Below the pieces are notes generated by a model. It ran no database searches. It saw only the letters and a program-made list of their open reading frames with translations, and was not told the origin of the DNA. The position numbers and the translations under genes were made by a program. From positions 1 to 60,019 of the forward strand of contig JASCOC010000017.1 of NCBI GenBank assembly GCA_029959605.1: DNA of 60,019 nucleotides, written 5' to 3'. Position 1 is the stretch's first letter; each line of letters starts with the position of its first letter. Of this stretch, positions 9,367 to 20,377 are shown piece by piece. The DNA comes from Lysobacteraceae bacterium PS02340. GTDB lineage: Bacteria; Pseudomonadota; Gammaproteobacteria; Xanthomonadales; Xanthomonadaceae.

Positions 9367-10183
9367 AGCTCTTCTCCACTTCGCCGCGCAGGCAGGCCCA
9401 GATGTCGCGATAGAGGTCGGTGAACCGCTGGTCGAGCTTGATTTCCGCCACATTGCGCGGCCGCTCGAGATCCACGTGGAAGCTTTCGACCACCCGGCTC
9501 GACGGGCCGGAGGACAGCACGACGACACGGTCGCCGAGCGCGATCGCTTCCTCGAGATCGTGGGTGATCAGGATCACCGCGCGGCGGTCTTCCTGCCACA
9601 GCCGCAGCAGCTCGTTCTGCATCAGATGCCGGGTGTGGATGTCGAGCGCGGAGAACGGCTCGTCCATCAGCATCACCTTCGGTTCGACGATCAGCGCCTG
9701 CGCCATCTGCACGCGCTTGCGCTGGCCGCCCGAGAGCTGGTGCGGATAGCGGTGCTCGAATCCCTTGAGGCCGACCTTCGCCAGCCAGGCGTTCGCCCGC
9801 TGCTCGCGGTCCTTCGCGTCGACACCGCGGAAGCGCAGGCCGAGTTCGACGTTCTGGAACGCCGTCTTCCACGGCAGCAGCGCGTCCTGCTGGAACAGGT
9901 AACCCACCGATTCCTGCACGCCGTTGACCGGCGCGTCGTCGATGCGGATGCCGCCCTTGGTCGGATTCAGCAGGCCGGCGACGGCATTGAGAATGGTGCT
10001 CTTGCCACAGCCGGTCGGTCCGACGATGGCGACGAACTCGCCGTCGGCGACTTCGATGTTGACGTCGCGCACCGCGGTGAAATCACCGAAGGACATCGTG
10101 ACGTTGTCGACCGACACCATCGAACGCGACGGCATCGGCATCGGGACTTCATCCCGGATGCGGGCAACACTGGCGACAGCCAT
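9350..10183 (-). CDS. ABC transporter ATP-binding protein, NitT/TauT (SsuB/TauB-like) family
   Basis: A 277-residue ATPase subunit. Walker A is GPTGCGKST (about residues 54-62), the Q-loop LFQQDALLPW, the ABC signature LSGGQRKRVQ, Walker B VMLMDEP and the switch histidine ILITHD. It powers uptake with the permease at 8590-9366 and the lipoprotein at 10193-11221. The ATG at 10183 has AGGAGG just upstream and lies 9 bases after the binding-protein stop. It belongs to the prpF-like to permease transcript. Confidence 0.95.
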   Translation of the reverse strand: MAVASVARIRDEVPMPMPSRSMVSVDNVTMSFGDFTAVRDVNIEVADGEFVAIVGPTGCGKSTILNAVAGLLNPTKGGIRIDDAPVNGVQESVGYLFQQDALLPWKTAFQNVELGLRFRGVDAKDREQRANAWLAKVGLKGFEHRYPHQLSGGQRKRVQMAQALIVEPKVMLMDEPFSALDIHTRHLMQNELLRLWQEDRRAVILITHDLEEAIALGDRVVVLSSGPSSRVVESFHVDLERPRNVAEIKLDQRFTDLYRDIWACLRGEVEKSYARQD

Positions 10184-10192
10184 GGAACCTCC

Positions 10193-11221
10193 TTACTGCT
10201 TCGCGTCCGCGGCGACGCGGTCGACGAATACGTTGGTGTAGGTCTTCTCGAGATCGATGTCGGCATTGGCGACATCGGTGTTGAACTCGCGCAGCACGAG
10301 CAACGGCGTTTCCAGATCCTTCGGCTCGAAACGGCCGTCGCGGGTGAAGATCGCGCGCGCCTGCTCGACCGCCTTGGCATAGGTTTCGCGGTCGCCGGAG
10401 ACGTACTTGTCCGGCAGCGCGGCCACGACTTCGGCCGACGTGTGATCGGCGATGAACTCCAGCGCCATGCGTTCGGCGCGGACGATCTTCTCGACCGCCT
10501 CGGGGCGCTTGTCGAGGAAGGACTGCTGGGCGTACATGACCGACGTCGGATAGATGCCGCCGTAGACCTCGCGTGCACCTTCGTCGCTGCGCGCATCGAT
10601 CAGGATCTTGCCGACGCCGCGCTCGACGAGCAGCGTGCCGGCCGGGTCGTAGTTCACCAGCAGGTCGATCTTGTCCTGCTGCAGCGCCGCGACCGCGGCC
10701 GCGCCCGAGCCCACGCCGATGATCGAGATGTCGTCGACGGGAATGTTGTTGCGGGCCAGGTAATGCCGGACGAAGAAGTCCGACGACGAGCCAGGCGCGG
10801 TGATGCCGACCTTCATGCCGCGGATCGACGCCGGGTTGGCCGGATCGAAGGTGCTGTCGGGACGACCGGCGAGCACCAGGCCGGAATTGCGCGACAGCAA
10901 CACGAACGCGACGACGTCCTTCTGCTTGGCCTGCATCTGGATGGTGTGGTCGTAGAAGCCGACCGCGACGTCGGTGGAGCCGGCGACCAGCGCCTGCAGC
11001 ACCTTGGAACCGCCCTGGGCGAAGTTCTCGGTCTGGACGTTCAGGCCCACGTCTTCGAAGTAGCCGTTGGCGTCGGCGATGAAGAACGGCAGGTTGTTGA
11101 GGTTGTACGAGCCGACGCTGATGCGTACCGACTCGCCTTCGGCAGAGCCGCGGCTGCCGCTGCAACCGGCAACACAGACCATGGCCGCCGCGAGCACGGC
11201 GGTGATGAGACGCTTGTACAT
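10193..11221 (-). CDS. ABC transporter substrate-binding lipoprotein, NMT1/THI5-like
   Basis: A 342-residue lipoprotein: signal peptide with lipobox VAGC at residues 17-20, then an NMT1/SsuA-like fold (NLNNLPFFIADANGYFEDVGLNVQ, then GGSKVLQALVAGSTDVAVG). It should sit on the periplasmic side, capture the substrate and pass it to the ATPase/permease pair. The ATG at 11221 has GGAGGG five bases upstream. It follows the PrpF-like gene by 57 bases; a small 7-base-arm hairpin (11251-11257 with 11262-11268) in that gap may tune relative expression. The ligand is not evident. Confidence 0.9.
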   Translation of the reverse strand: MYKRLITAVLAAAMVCVAGCSGSRGSAEGESVRISVGSYNLNNLPFFIADANGYFEDVGLNVQTENFAQGGSKVLQALVAGSTDVAVGFYDHTIQMQAKQKDVVAFVLLSRNSGLVLAGRPDSTFDPANPASIRGMKVGITAPGSSSDFFVRHYLARNNIPVDDISIIGVGSGAAAVAALQQDKIDLLVNYDPAGTLLVERGVGKILIDARSDEGAREVYGGIYPTSVMYAQQSFLDKRPEAVEKIVRAERMALEFIADHTSAEVVAALPDKYVSGDRETYAKAVEQARAIFTRDGRFEPKDLETPLLVLREFNTDVANADIDLEKTYTNVFVDRVAADAKQ

Positions 11222-11278
11222 CGATCCCTCCCAGGATGGTGATGGCTTGGACCGGGCGGATGCCCGGTGTTGTTCAGT

Positions 11279-12388
11279 TCACGCAGCCGAACTCCATGGC
11301 GCTGCTGCGTTGCGCCGCGGGTCCGTGCTGGCGAAGACGCGGCCCTCGAACAGTCGCCGTGCGGTCCGCACGACGCTGGCGACGATCGGGGCATCCATTG
11401 CGGGTCTGTGCAGTGCCACGTCCAGGCAACCGCTCGGGTGTTCCAGCCGCACGCTGCCGGGCAGCGGGAGGCTGCCGGCCATGCGCTGCGCCACCGTCCC
11501 GTCGGTGACGCACGCGGTCGAGATGCCGACCGCGCCGGTGATCGCCAGCGCGCTGTGGCACTGGTGGGGCATGAAATAGCGCACCTGCAGCGCGCCACCC
11601 GCCCGGGGCGGTAGCAGCAGCACGGGCTTGGGAATGACGCGATCGCCCGCATCGGCGATGCCCATCCTGCGCCCGGCCTCGATGCGGATCCGTTCCAGAC
11701 GGGCCAGCATCGCCGTGTTCGCATTGAGTTCGGCCACGCTTTCCGCACCGGTCACGCCCAGGGCCGCACCCTCGAGCATCACCATCGGCATCGCGCAGTC
11801 GATGCAGCTCACCTCGACGCCATCGATCCATTCGCTGGCCTCGCCGGTGGGCAACAGTTTGCCAGTCCGGGCGCCGGCGGCGTCGAGGAAGGCCAGCGAG
11901 ATCGGCGCCGCGGTGCCGGGCGCACCGGCGATCGCGGTCTCGCCGCGGTAGTGCACACGGCCCTGCGGGGTCTCCACGGTGGCCAGGATCACCTTGCCGG
12001 TATTGACGTTGTGGATACGCACCTCGGTCCGGGGGTCGCCGGCGGCGACCATGCCCGACTCGATCGCGAACGGGCCCACTGCAGCCAGCATGTTGCCGCA
12101 GTTGGGCGTGGTGTCGACCAGCTGGCGGTCGAGGCGCACCTGGGCGAACAGGTAGTCGATGTCGGCATCGGCCCGGGTCGGCGGACCGACGATGGCGACC
12201 TTGCTCGACAGCGCATTGCCACCGCCGATGCCGTCGATCTGCAGCGGATGCCCGGCGCCCATGACCTCCAGCAGCAGGCGATCCCGCTCGGCAGGATCCG
12301 CCGGCAGGTCCGACGCGCGGAAGAACGGCCCTTTCGAGCTGCCGCCACGCATCAGGACACAGGGAACGCTGTAGAGATCGTTGGACAT
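11279..12388 (-). CDS. PrpF-family isomerase (4-oxalomesaconate tautomerase / aconitate isomerase-like)
   Basis: A 369-residue protein of the PrpF fold (diaminopimelate epimerase-like). Characteristic parts are PCVLMRGGSSKGPFF at residues 8-22, the DGIGGGNALSSKVAI loop, and the active-site cysteine segment DTTPNCGNMLAAVG. PrpF proteins move a double bond or isomerise unsaturated polycarboxylates: PrpF of the methylcitrate cycle, and GalD (4-oxalomesaconate tautomerase) in gallate catabolism. No acnD, prpB or prpC lies nearby, so the methylcitrate role is unlikely here. The ATG at 12388 lies 12 bases from a perfect LysR-type box. It heads a transcript with the ABC importer. The substrate is inferred, not known. 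Confidence 0.85.
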   Translation of the reverse strand: MSNDLYSVPCVLMRGGSSKGPFFRASDLPADPAERDRLLLEVMGAGHPLQIDGIGGGNALSSKVAIVGPPTRADADIDYLFAQVRLDRQLVDTTPNCGNMLAAVGPFAIESGMVAAGDPRTEVRIHNVNTGKVILATVETPQGRVHYRGETAIAGAPGTAAPISLAFLDAAGARTGKLLPTGEASEWIDGVEVSCIDCAMPMVMLEGAALGVTGAESVAELNANTAMLARLERIRIEAGRRMGIADAGDRVIPKPVLLLPPRAGGALQVRYFMPHQCHSALAITGAVGISTACVTDGTVAQRMAGSLPLPGSVRLEHPSGCLDVALHRPAMDAPIVASVVRTARRLFEGRVFASTDPRRNAAAPWSSAA

Positions 12389-12399
12389 GAGGGTCGCAG

Positions 12400-12422
12400 A
12401 TTGATATGAATATCGAATCAAT
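12400..12422. promoter_or_regulatory. LysR-type operator box 1 (ATTGAT-N11-ATCAAT), next to the prpF-like start
   Basis: ATTGAT at 12400-12405 and its exact complement ATCAAT at 12417-12422 are separated by 11 bases, the T-N11-A layout recognised by LysR regulators. The right arm runs into another ATTGAT (12421-12426). Box 1 lies 12 bases from the prpF-like ATG and about 86 bases from the lysR start. Confidence 0.78.
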
Positions 12423-12485
12423 TGATCGATTCGTTGCGATACTGGCATGGCCGTAATTGATCTGTGAAATGCTGATTTCAGGAGA

Positions 12486-12508
12486 ATTGATACGTTATGA
12501 GCATCAAT
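12486..12508. promoter_or_regulatory. LysR-type operator box 2 (ATTGAT-N11-ATCAAT), overlapping the lysR start codon
   Basis: ATTGAT at 12486-12491 and ATCAAT at 12503-12508, again with exactly 11 bases between, identical in both arms to box 1. The box spans the ribosome-binding region and start codon of the LysR gene (ATG at 12497). It lies about 109 bases upstream of the prpF-like start. A third, unpaired ATTGAT is at 12456-12461. Confidence 0.78.
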
Positions 12509-13396
12509 TGCGAAATCCTCGACCTGCGTGCCTTCCTGCTCGTGGCCGAGACCCGCAGCTTCCATCGCGCCGCCGAAGCCCTGCACGTCTCGCAACCGGC
12601 GCTGAGCCGGCGCATCCAGAAACTGGAGAGCGCGGTCGGGGCACCCCTGCTCGAACGCACCACGCGCAGCGTCGCGCCGACGGCCGTCGGGCAGAACCTG
12701 CTGCCGCTGGTGCGCCGGATGATCGAAGAGTTCGACGGCTCGCTGTTCGCCTCGCGCGGCGTCGACGACGGCCGCGGCAGCCAGGTCACGATCGCCTGCT
12801 TGCCGACGGCGGCGTTCTACTTCCTGCCGAGCGTCATCGCGCGCTTCCACGAGGACCATCCCAGCGTCCGCTTCCGCATCCTCGACATTCCGGCCACCGA
12901 AGGCCTGCAGGCGGTCGAGCGCGGTGAGGTGGAATTCGGCATCAACTTCATGGGCGCGTCCGATCCCGAGCTGGAATTCGACTCGCTGGTCGAAGATCCC
13001 TTCGTGCTCGCCTGCCGCCGCGACCATCCGCTGGCGACCAAGCGCCGCGTGACCTGGAGCGACATCGCCCAGCACCCGCTGATCACCGTGCATCGCACCA
13101 GCGGCAACCGCACCCTGCTCGACGGCGCGCTCGCCCGCGAGAATCTCAAGCTCAGCTGGTTCTACGAAGTGACGCATCTGTCGACCTCGCTCGGCCTGGT
13201 CGAAGCGGGCGTCGGCATTTCGGTGCTGCCACGGATGGCCACGCCGCAGCAGGAACACTCCATTCTGGTGACCCGCGAGATCGCGCCCCCCGTGGTGTCA
13301 CGTACGATCGGCATCGTGCGCAGGCGGGGCGCGATGCTCTCGCCCGCCGCCGAGCGGTTCCTGCAGATGCTCAAGAGCACCTGGCAGAAGCCGTGA
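12497..13396 (+). CDS. LysR-family transcriptional regulator
   Basis: A 299-residue regulator with the N-terminal winged helix ([20 protein letters not shown], then [13 protein letters not shown]) and a C-terminal periplasmic-binding-like effector domain. It is divergent from the PrpF/ABC genes across a 108-base gap holding two identical T-N11-A boxes, so it most likely controls that operon and itself. AGGAGA lies 11 bases before the ATG. The inducer is probably the imported acid or its isomer (inference). Downstream acnA is on the same strand, 190 bases away; whether it is also controlled is unknown. Confidence 0.93.
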   Translation: MSINCEILDLRAFLLVAETRSFHRAAEALHVSQPALSRRIQKLESAVGAPLLERTTRSVAPTAVGQNLLPLVRRMIEEFDGSLFASRGVDDGRGSQVTIACLPTAAFYFLPSVIARFHEDHPSVRFRILDIPATEGLQAVERGEVEFGINFMGASDPELEFDSLVEDPFVLACRRDHPLATKRRVTWSDIAQHPLITVHRTSGNRTLLDGALARENLKLSWFYEVTHLSTSLGLVEAGVGISVLPRMATPQQEHSILVTREIAPPVVSRTIGIVRRRGAMLSPAAERFLQMLKSTWQKP

Positions 13397-13586
13397 GGCG
13401 CGCCCGACCGATGACATGTCCGCCACGCCGGCCTGCCTACACTGGCCGCCTCGACGCGGTGACGCGCATCGACCGGGCGTCGCGCCGCATCACCCCGCAG
13501 CAACCCGGATGCCCGCGCATCCACACATGCCCGCCACGACCGGTCCGACCGCGTCACCGCCAGCAACTCGCGACAGGAGCTTCCGC

Positions 13587-16352
<2,766 letters not shown>

Positions 16353-16400
16353 CGCCGGAGCGGGCGGAAGCCAGCGCATTAGGGTTTCGCATGACCCGCC

Positions 16401-16555
16401 CCTTCCCCCGCGAGCGGGGGAAGGCTGGGATGGGGGCAAACGGTCAGGTCACTCGAAGTTTCGGAGGACCAGAACGAATAAGCCGGCGATTCCAGAACGC
16501 CCCGAATTGCCGGTTCGCCCCCTCCCAACCCTCTCCCGCACGCGGAGGAGGGCTT
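16401..16555. repeat. Intergenic GC-rich hairpin repeats downstream of acnA
   Basis: A perfect hairpin CCTTCCCCCGC / GCGGGGGAAGG (16401-16411, 16414-16424) followed by CTGGGATGGGGGC, and a related CCCTCTCCCGC...GGAGGAGGG stretch near 16530-16554. The same CCTTCCCCC/GGGGGAAGG core recurs at 18932-18952. Elements like this are scattered between genes in Xanthomonadaceae genomes. The first may also end acnA transcription. Confidence 0.6.
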
Positions 16556-16590
16556 AGAGCGATGGCGCGACGCGCGCGTTCAACCTCGTC

Positions 16591-17640
16591 TCACACCCCC
16601 GGACACCGCGGCAAGCCATCGCCCACGCTGCACTCGACGCAGCACGGCGCGGTCTGCGGACGCGGCGTCGACTGGCCCGGCTGTAGGACCTCCGGCGCGG
16701 CCGGCATCGGCGGCGGCGCGGCATATAGCCCGGGCGACGGCGACAGCACGGCAAGCTCGTTGGCCGGCCGCAGCTGCAGCAACACCGCCCAATCCTGACG
16801 GTTCGCGTTGCAGGCCTGCGGGGCATCCGGGCTGCACGGCGGATCATCCAGGCCGCGCTGCGCCAGTGCGGCGAACTGGCCGCCCGCAGTCAGCGGCATC
16901 AGCCGCATCGTCACGCCGTCGAGCACGTTGCCGCCGACCAGTTGCGCCTGCCCGCTCTCGGCGCCGACGACGATGTCGCAATGCATGCCGAGCCCGCCGT
17001 CCTCGCTGCTGAGCAACGTGGCGAGACCGGCGAAACCGAACACGCGAGTCGCTGCGCGCACGTAGCACAACATGTCGCCGCGCGCAGGGCGCGAGGTCAT
17101 CGGATCGGCGACGCGATAGGCGTTGGTCTCCGGGCTGCGATAGGCATTGCGCACGTAGTCGACATGGCTCGGCGATCCGCTGAAGCCCGGCAGCGTCGCG
17201 CGTCGCGCGACCCAGGACAGGAACGCCGCCGACCACGGCACGTCGACGAGAAAGCTGCGGCAGGCCGGCGACGGTTGGCTGCTGGTCGGCGCGAACATGC
17301 AGTCCCAGGCGCCCGGGCGATGCTGGAGCTGCGACAGCTGGTCGGCGCCGCGCCAGTAACCGGCGACGCGACGCCAGACCTGTTCGCCATTGGTCAGCAG
17401 CGCGGTCTCGGCCTCGCGCACGGTCGAGCCGGCATAACGGCCTTCGACATCGATGAAAGGCCGGTGCCAGAGGAGATGTTCCTCGCACGCGGCGGCGGCG
17501 AGTCGGGTCGCCGGATCCGGCGATGCGACCTGCGCGCGCAGCAGTGGACAGGGATCGGCTGCCAGCGCGGCAAACGGCGCAGACAGCAGCAGGCAGGCGA
17601 GCAGCAACAGGTAGCGCGTCGATCGCATCGGGACGTCCAT
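16591..17640 (-). CDS. Exported DUF2272-domain protein
   Basis: A 349-residue protein with a clear signal peptide (LLLLACLLLSAPFAALA). The DUF2272 core is recognisable as DVPWSAAFLSWVARRA, then SPSHVDYVRNAY and CDIVVGAE. The pattern resembles NlpC/P60- or CHAP-like folds, but I see no intact Cys-His pair that I would call catalytic. The C-terminus is proline-rich with a CC..C cluster (APCCVECS). An alternative ATG at 17628 also keeps the signal peptide. It has no obvious operon partner. Function unknown. Confidence 0.8.
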   Translation of the reverse strand: MDVPMRSTRYLLLLACLLLSAPFAALAADPCPLLRAQVASPDPATRLAAAACEEHLLWHRPFIDVEGRYAGSTVREAETALLTNGEQVWRRVAGYWRGADQLSQLQHRPGAWDCMFAPTSSQPSPACRSFLVDVPWSAAFLSWVARRATLPGFSGSPSHVDYVRNAYRSPETNAYRVADPMTSRPARGDMLCYVRAATRVFGFAGLATLLSSEDGGLGMHCDIVVGAESGQAQLVGGNVLDGVTMRLMPLTAGGQFAALAQRGLDDPPCSPDAPQACNANRQDWAVLLQLRPANELAVLSPSPGLYAAPPPMPAAPEVLQPGQSTPRPQTAPCCVECSVGDGLPRCPGV

Positions 17641-17709
17641 TCCGCGCGGGACACGCGGTCGCCGCCATCGTGCCCCAGCGGCACGTGAAGAGCAGGTCCG
17701 CTCGCGCGG

Positions 17710-18840
17710 TCAGCCCGCGCAGAACGCCGCGTAATCGATGTAGCCGGGGAACGCGCGGCCCGGTGCGCAGACCGGGCAATCAGGATCGGGCGCCAGCCGC
17801 GTCTCGCGGAACTGCATGCGCAGCGCGTCGAACTGCAACAGACGCCCGGCCAGTGGCGCACCGATGCCGAGCAGCAGCTTCAAAGCCTCGGTCGCCTGCA
17901 ACAGGCCGACCACACCCGGCAGCACGCCGAGCACGCCAACTTCCGAACAGTTCGGCGCGGCTTCGGCCGGCGGCGGTTCGGGAAACAGGCAGCGATAGCA
18001 GGGACATGCGCCGCGCCGGCGGCCGGCATCGAAGACGCTGACCTGTCCGTCGAAGCGATGCACCGCGCCGTAGACCAGCGGCACGCCGTGCAGCACGCAG
18101 GCGTCGTTGAGCAGATAGCGCACCGGGAAATTGTCGGCGCCGTCGAGCACGAGATCGACGCCGTTGAGCAGACGGTCGACGTTGTCACTGGTCACGCGTT
18201 CGGCGATCGCCTCGATGCGCGTACGCGGATTGAGCGCGCCGAGCGTCGTCGCCGCCGACTGGACCTTCGACTGACCGATGCGGTCCTCGGCATGGAGGAT
18301 CTGCCGCTGCAGATTGCTGCGGTCGACGACGTCGTCGTCCGCGATGCGCAGCGTGCCGACGCCGGCGGCGGCGAGATAGTACGCGGCCGGGGACCCGAGG
18401 CCGCCTGCACCGATCACCAGCACCGTCGCCTTCGCGAGCCGCTGCTGGCCGGCGAGGCCGATCTCCGGAAGCTTGAGATGCCGCGAATAGCGCTCGTGGA
18501 AATCGAGATCGATGTCGCCGTCCGGCAGCACCGTCGGCAGTCCGTCGGCCTGCCAGGCACTGGTGCCACCGGCGACGGATGCGATGTCCGTGTAGCCGAG
18601 CGCGGCCAGCGTTTCGGCCGCCTGCATCGAGCGTCGACCGCTCTGGCAGATCAGCAGCAGCGGCGCCCGCAGGTCCGGCGCATGGGCCAGCGGCGCGGCT
18701 TCGAGCGTCGCGCGATCAATGCCGTCCGCGCCTTCGGCCATGCCGGTCACACGCTCGTGCGCATCGCGCACGTCGATCAGGCGCACGCCCTGCTGCTGGC
18801 GTTGCCGGGCCTGCGCCGGCGTGAGTTCCTGGATGGCCAT
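17710..18840 (-). CDS. moeB: Molybdopterin-synthase adenylyltransferase MoeB with N-terminal rhodanese domain
   Basis: Activates the C-terminus of MoaD (or ThiS-like proteins) by adenylation; the rhodanese domain may deliver the sulfur. The 376-residue protein has a rhodanese domain first (about 1-105, active-site loop CQSGRRS with C65), then the ThiF/MoeB domain (GAGGLGSPAAYYLAAAGVG, catalytic SNLQRQ, zinc pairs CYRC and CPVC). In MOCS3-type fusions the rhodanese is C-terminal, so the order here is reversed. The ATG at 18840 begins the rhodanese domain directly. moeA and mobA lie just upstream, supporting the molybdenum cofactor role. Confidence 0.9.
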   Translation of the reverse strand: MAIQELTPAQARQRQQQGVRLIDVRDAHERVTGMAEGADGIDRATLEAAPLAHAPDLRAPLLLICQSGRRSMQAAETLAALGYTDIASVAGGTSAWQADGLPTVLPDGDIDLDFHERYSRHLKLPEIGLAGQQRLAKATVLVIGAGGLGSPAAYYLAAAGVGTLRIADDDVVDRSNLQRQILHAEDRIGQSKVQSAATTLGALNPRTRIEAIAERVTSDNVDRLLNGVDLVLDGADNFPVRYLLNDACVLHGVPLVYGAVHRFDGQVSVFDAGRRRGACPCYRCLFPEPPPAEAAPNCSEVGVLGVLPGVVGLLQATEALKLLLGIGAPLAGRLLQFDALRMQFRETRLAPDPDCPVCAPGRAFPGYIDYAAFCAG

Positions 18841-18931
18841 GACGCGATTATCGCGCGGACGCGGGCGATGCGCGGGGAACGCTGCGGTTCGATCAGCAGC
18901 CTCTGGCCGACGTCGGCGGCCTGTGTGCTTC

Positions 18932-19051
18932 CCTTCCCCCTCTGGGGGAAGGTGCCCGGAGGGCGGATGAGGGCGCTTTTGGACGCTTTTCTGTAAAGCC
19001 CCAACCCTCACCCGACGCGCGTTGCGCGTCGACCTCTCCCGGAGGGAGAGG
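18932..19051. repeat. Intergenic paired hairpin repeats between moeB and moeA
   Basis: CCTTCCCCC/GGGGGAAGG (18932-18940, 18944-18952) is followed by GTGCCCGGAGGGCGGATGAGGG, then an oppositely oriented CCCTCACCC...GACCTCTCCC-GGAGGGAGAGG unit ending at 19051. This is the same repeat type as at 16401-16424. It makes up most of the 304-base gap (18841-19144); I see no gene in it. Confidence 0.6.
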
Positions 19052-19144
19052 TGCCCAGGTTCTGCAGCCCGCAGACGCCCGACTGGCCTCATGCATCAGG
19101 GCGTCCGGGCGCCCGCGAGTCCCGCGGCCCCGACAGCGCAGCTG

Positions 19145-20377
19145 TCAGTACGGCAACACATCCACAGGCGTGCCGCGCGCGTAGTCGCGCGGTCCCGCAT
19201 CGAGCACGATCAGCGCGTCCGAATCCGCAGCGGCTTGCATGCGGTGCGAACCGTCCGCGGGATTCGGTTCGACCCACGAGATCCCGTCATCGTCGATCCA
19301 CCAGCGCCCGCGCAGCAGTTCGAGGCGTTCGTGGGTCTTGGTCCAGTCCGACGCCAGCCGCGCGCGGCGCAATGCCCGCGGCGCCCTGCCCTGCAGACCG
19401 TCGACGAGGCGACGCCCGAGCGCGAGCCAGGTTGCGAGTACCGACACCGGATTGCCGGGCAGGCACAGGAACAGCGCCGGACCGAGCGTGTCGCCTTCGG
19501 CCAGCAGCAGCGGCATGCCGGGTTTCATCATGACCTTCCACACCCGCACGCGGCCGCGGCGCTGCAGCAGATCGGGCAGCAGGTCCTTCTCGCCGGCGGA
19601 CACGCCGCCGCAGGTCAGCACGAGGTCGAAGGCTTCGCCGGCATGGCGCAGCGCGGATGTCACCTGCGCGGCGTCGTCGGGCAGCGTCGGAAACGCGACC
19701 GGCTCCAGACCTTCGGCGCGCAGCAACGCCATCAGCTGGTCGCGGTTGGAGTTGTAGATCTGCCCGGGACCGAGCGACATGCCGGGCTCGACGAGTTCGT
19801 CGCCGGTGGCGAACACCGCGACCGTCGGACGGCGCACGACGTCGAGCTGCGCGAGCCCCTGCGAGGCCGCGAGACCGATGCGCGCCGGCGTCAGCGTGTC
19901 ACCCGCATGCAGCAACAGATCGCCGATATTCGAATCCTCGCCGGCGCGGCGCACGTGCTGGCCGAGGCGCGGTGCGATCCGCACGACGACGTCCGTGCCA
20001 TCGAGATCGGTGTTCTCCTTCATCACCACCGTGTCGGCGCCGGCCGGCAGCGGCGCGCCGGTGGTGATGCGCACGCAGCTGCCCGCCTCCACCGTCAATG
20101 ACGCATCGGGGCCCGCGAACTGCTCGCCGGTCAGACGCAGGCGCGTCGGCGCGCCGTCGGTCGCGAGATCGGCATGACGCAGTGCGAAGCCGTCCATCGC
20201 CGAGTTGTCGAACGGCGGCTGCGGCAGCGTCGCGACGACGTCGCGCGCCAGCACGTGGCCGTGCGCGCGCGACAGCGAGACGGTCTGCGGCTGCAGGCGA
20301 CGCTCGGCGGCGACGGCATCGACGATCGCGCAGGCCTCGTCGAACGGCACGCGGAACGGGAACGTGGGCTCAGTCAT
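19145..20377 (-). CDS. moeA: Molybdopterin molybdotransferase MoeA
   Basis: Inserts molybdate into adenylated molybdopterin. The 410-residue product matches MoeA. Visible are AHGHVLARDVVA, PPFDNSAMDGFALRH, ITTGAPLPAGADTVVMKE, the MPT-binding CGGVSAGEKD, and LPGNPVSVLATW. The ATG at 20377 overlaps the end of mobA by 8 bases, so mobA-moeA are co-translated. The frame is open further upstream inside mobA, but the family N-terminus fits this start. Confidence 0.95.
   Translation of the reverse strand: MTEPTFPFRVPFDEACAIVDAVAAERRLQPQTVSLSRAHGHVLARDVVATLPQPPFDNSAMDGFALRHADLATDGAPTRLRLTGEQFAGPDASLTVEAGSCVRITTGAPLPAGADTVVMKENTDLDGTDVVVRIAPRLGQHVRRAGEDSNIGDLLLHAGDTLTPARIGLAASQGLAQLDVVRRPTVAVFATGDELVEPGMSLGPGQIYNSNRDQLMALLRAEGLEPVAFPTLPDDAAQVTSALRHAGEAFDLVLTCGGVSAGEKDLLPDLLQRRGRVRVWKVMMKPGMPLLLAEGDTLGPALFLCLPGNPVSVLATWLALGRRLVDGLQGRAPRALRRARLASDWTKTHERLELLRGRWWIDDDGISWVEPNPADGSHRMQAAADSDALIVLDAGPRDYARGTPVDVLPY

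Noticed and set aside
12389..13258. Upstream extension of the PrpF-like frame
   Set aside because: It runs antisense through the LysR gene and the operator region; the short start at 12388 fits the family.
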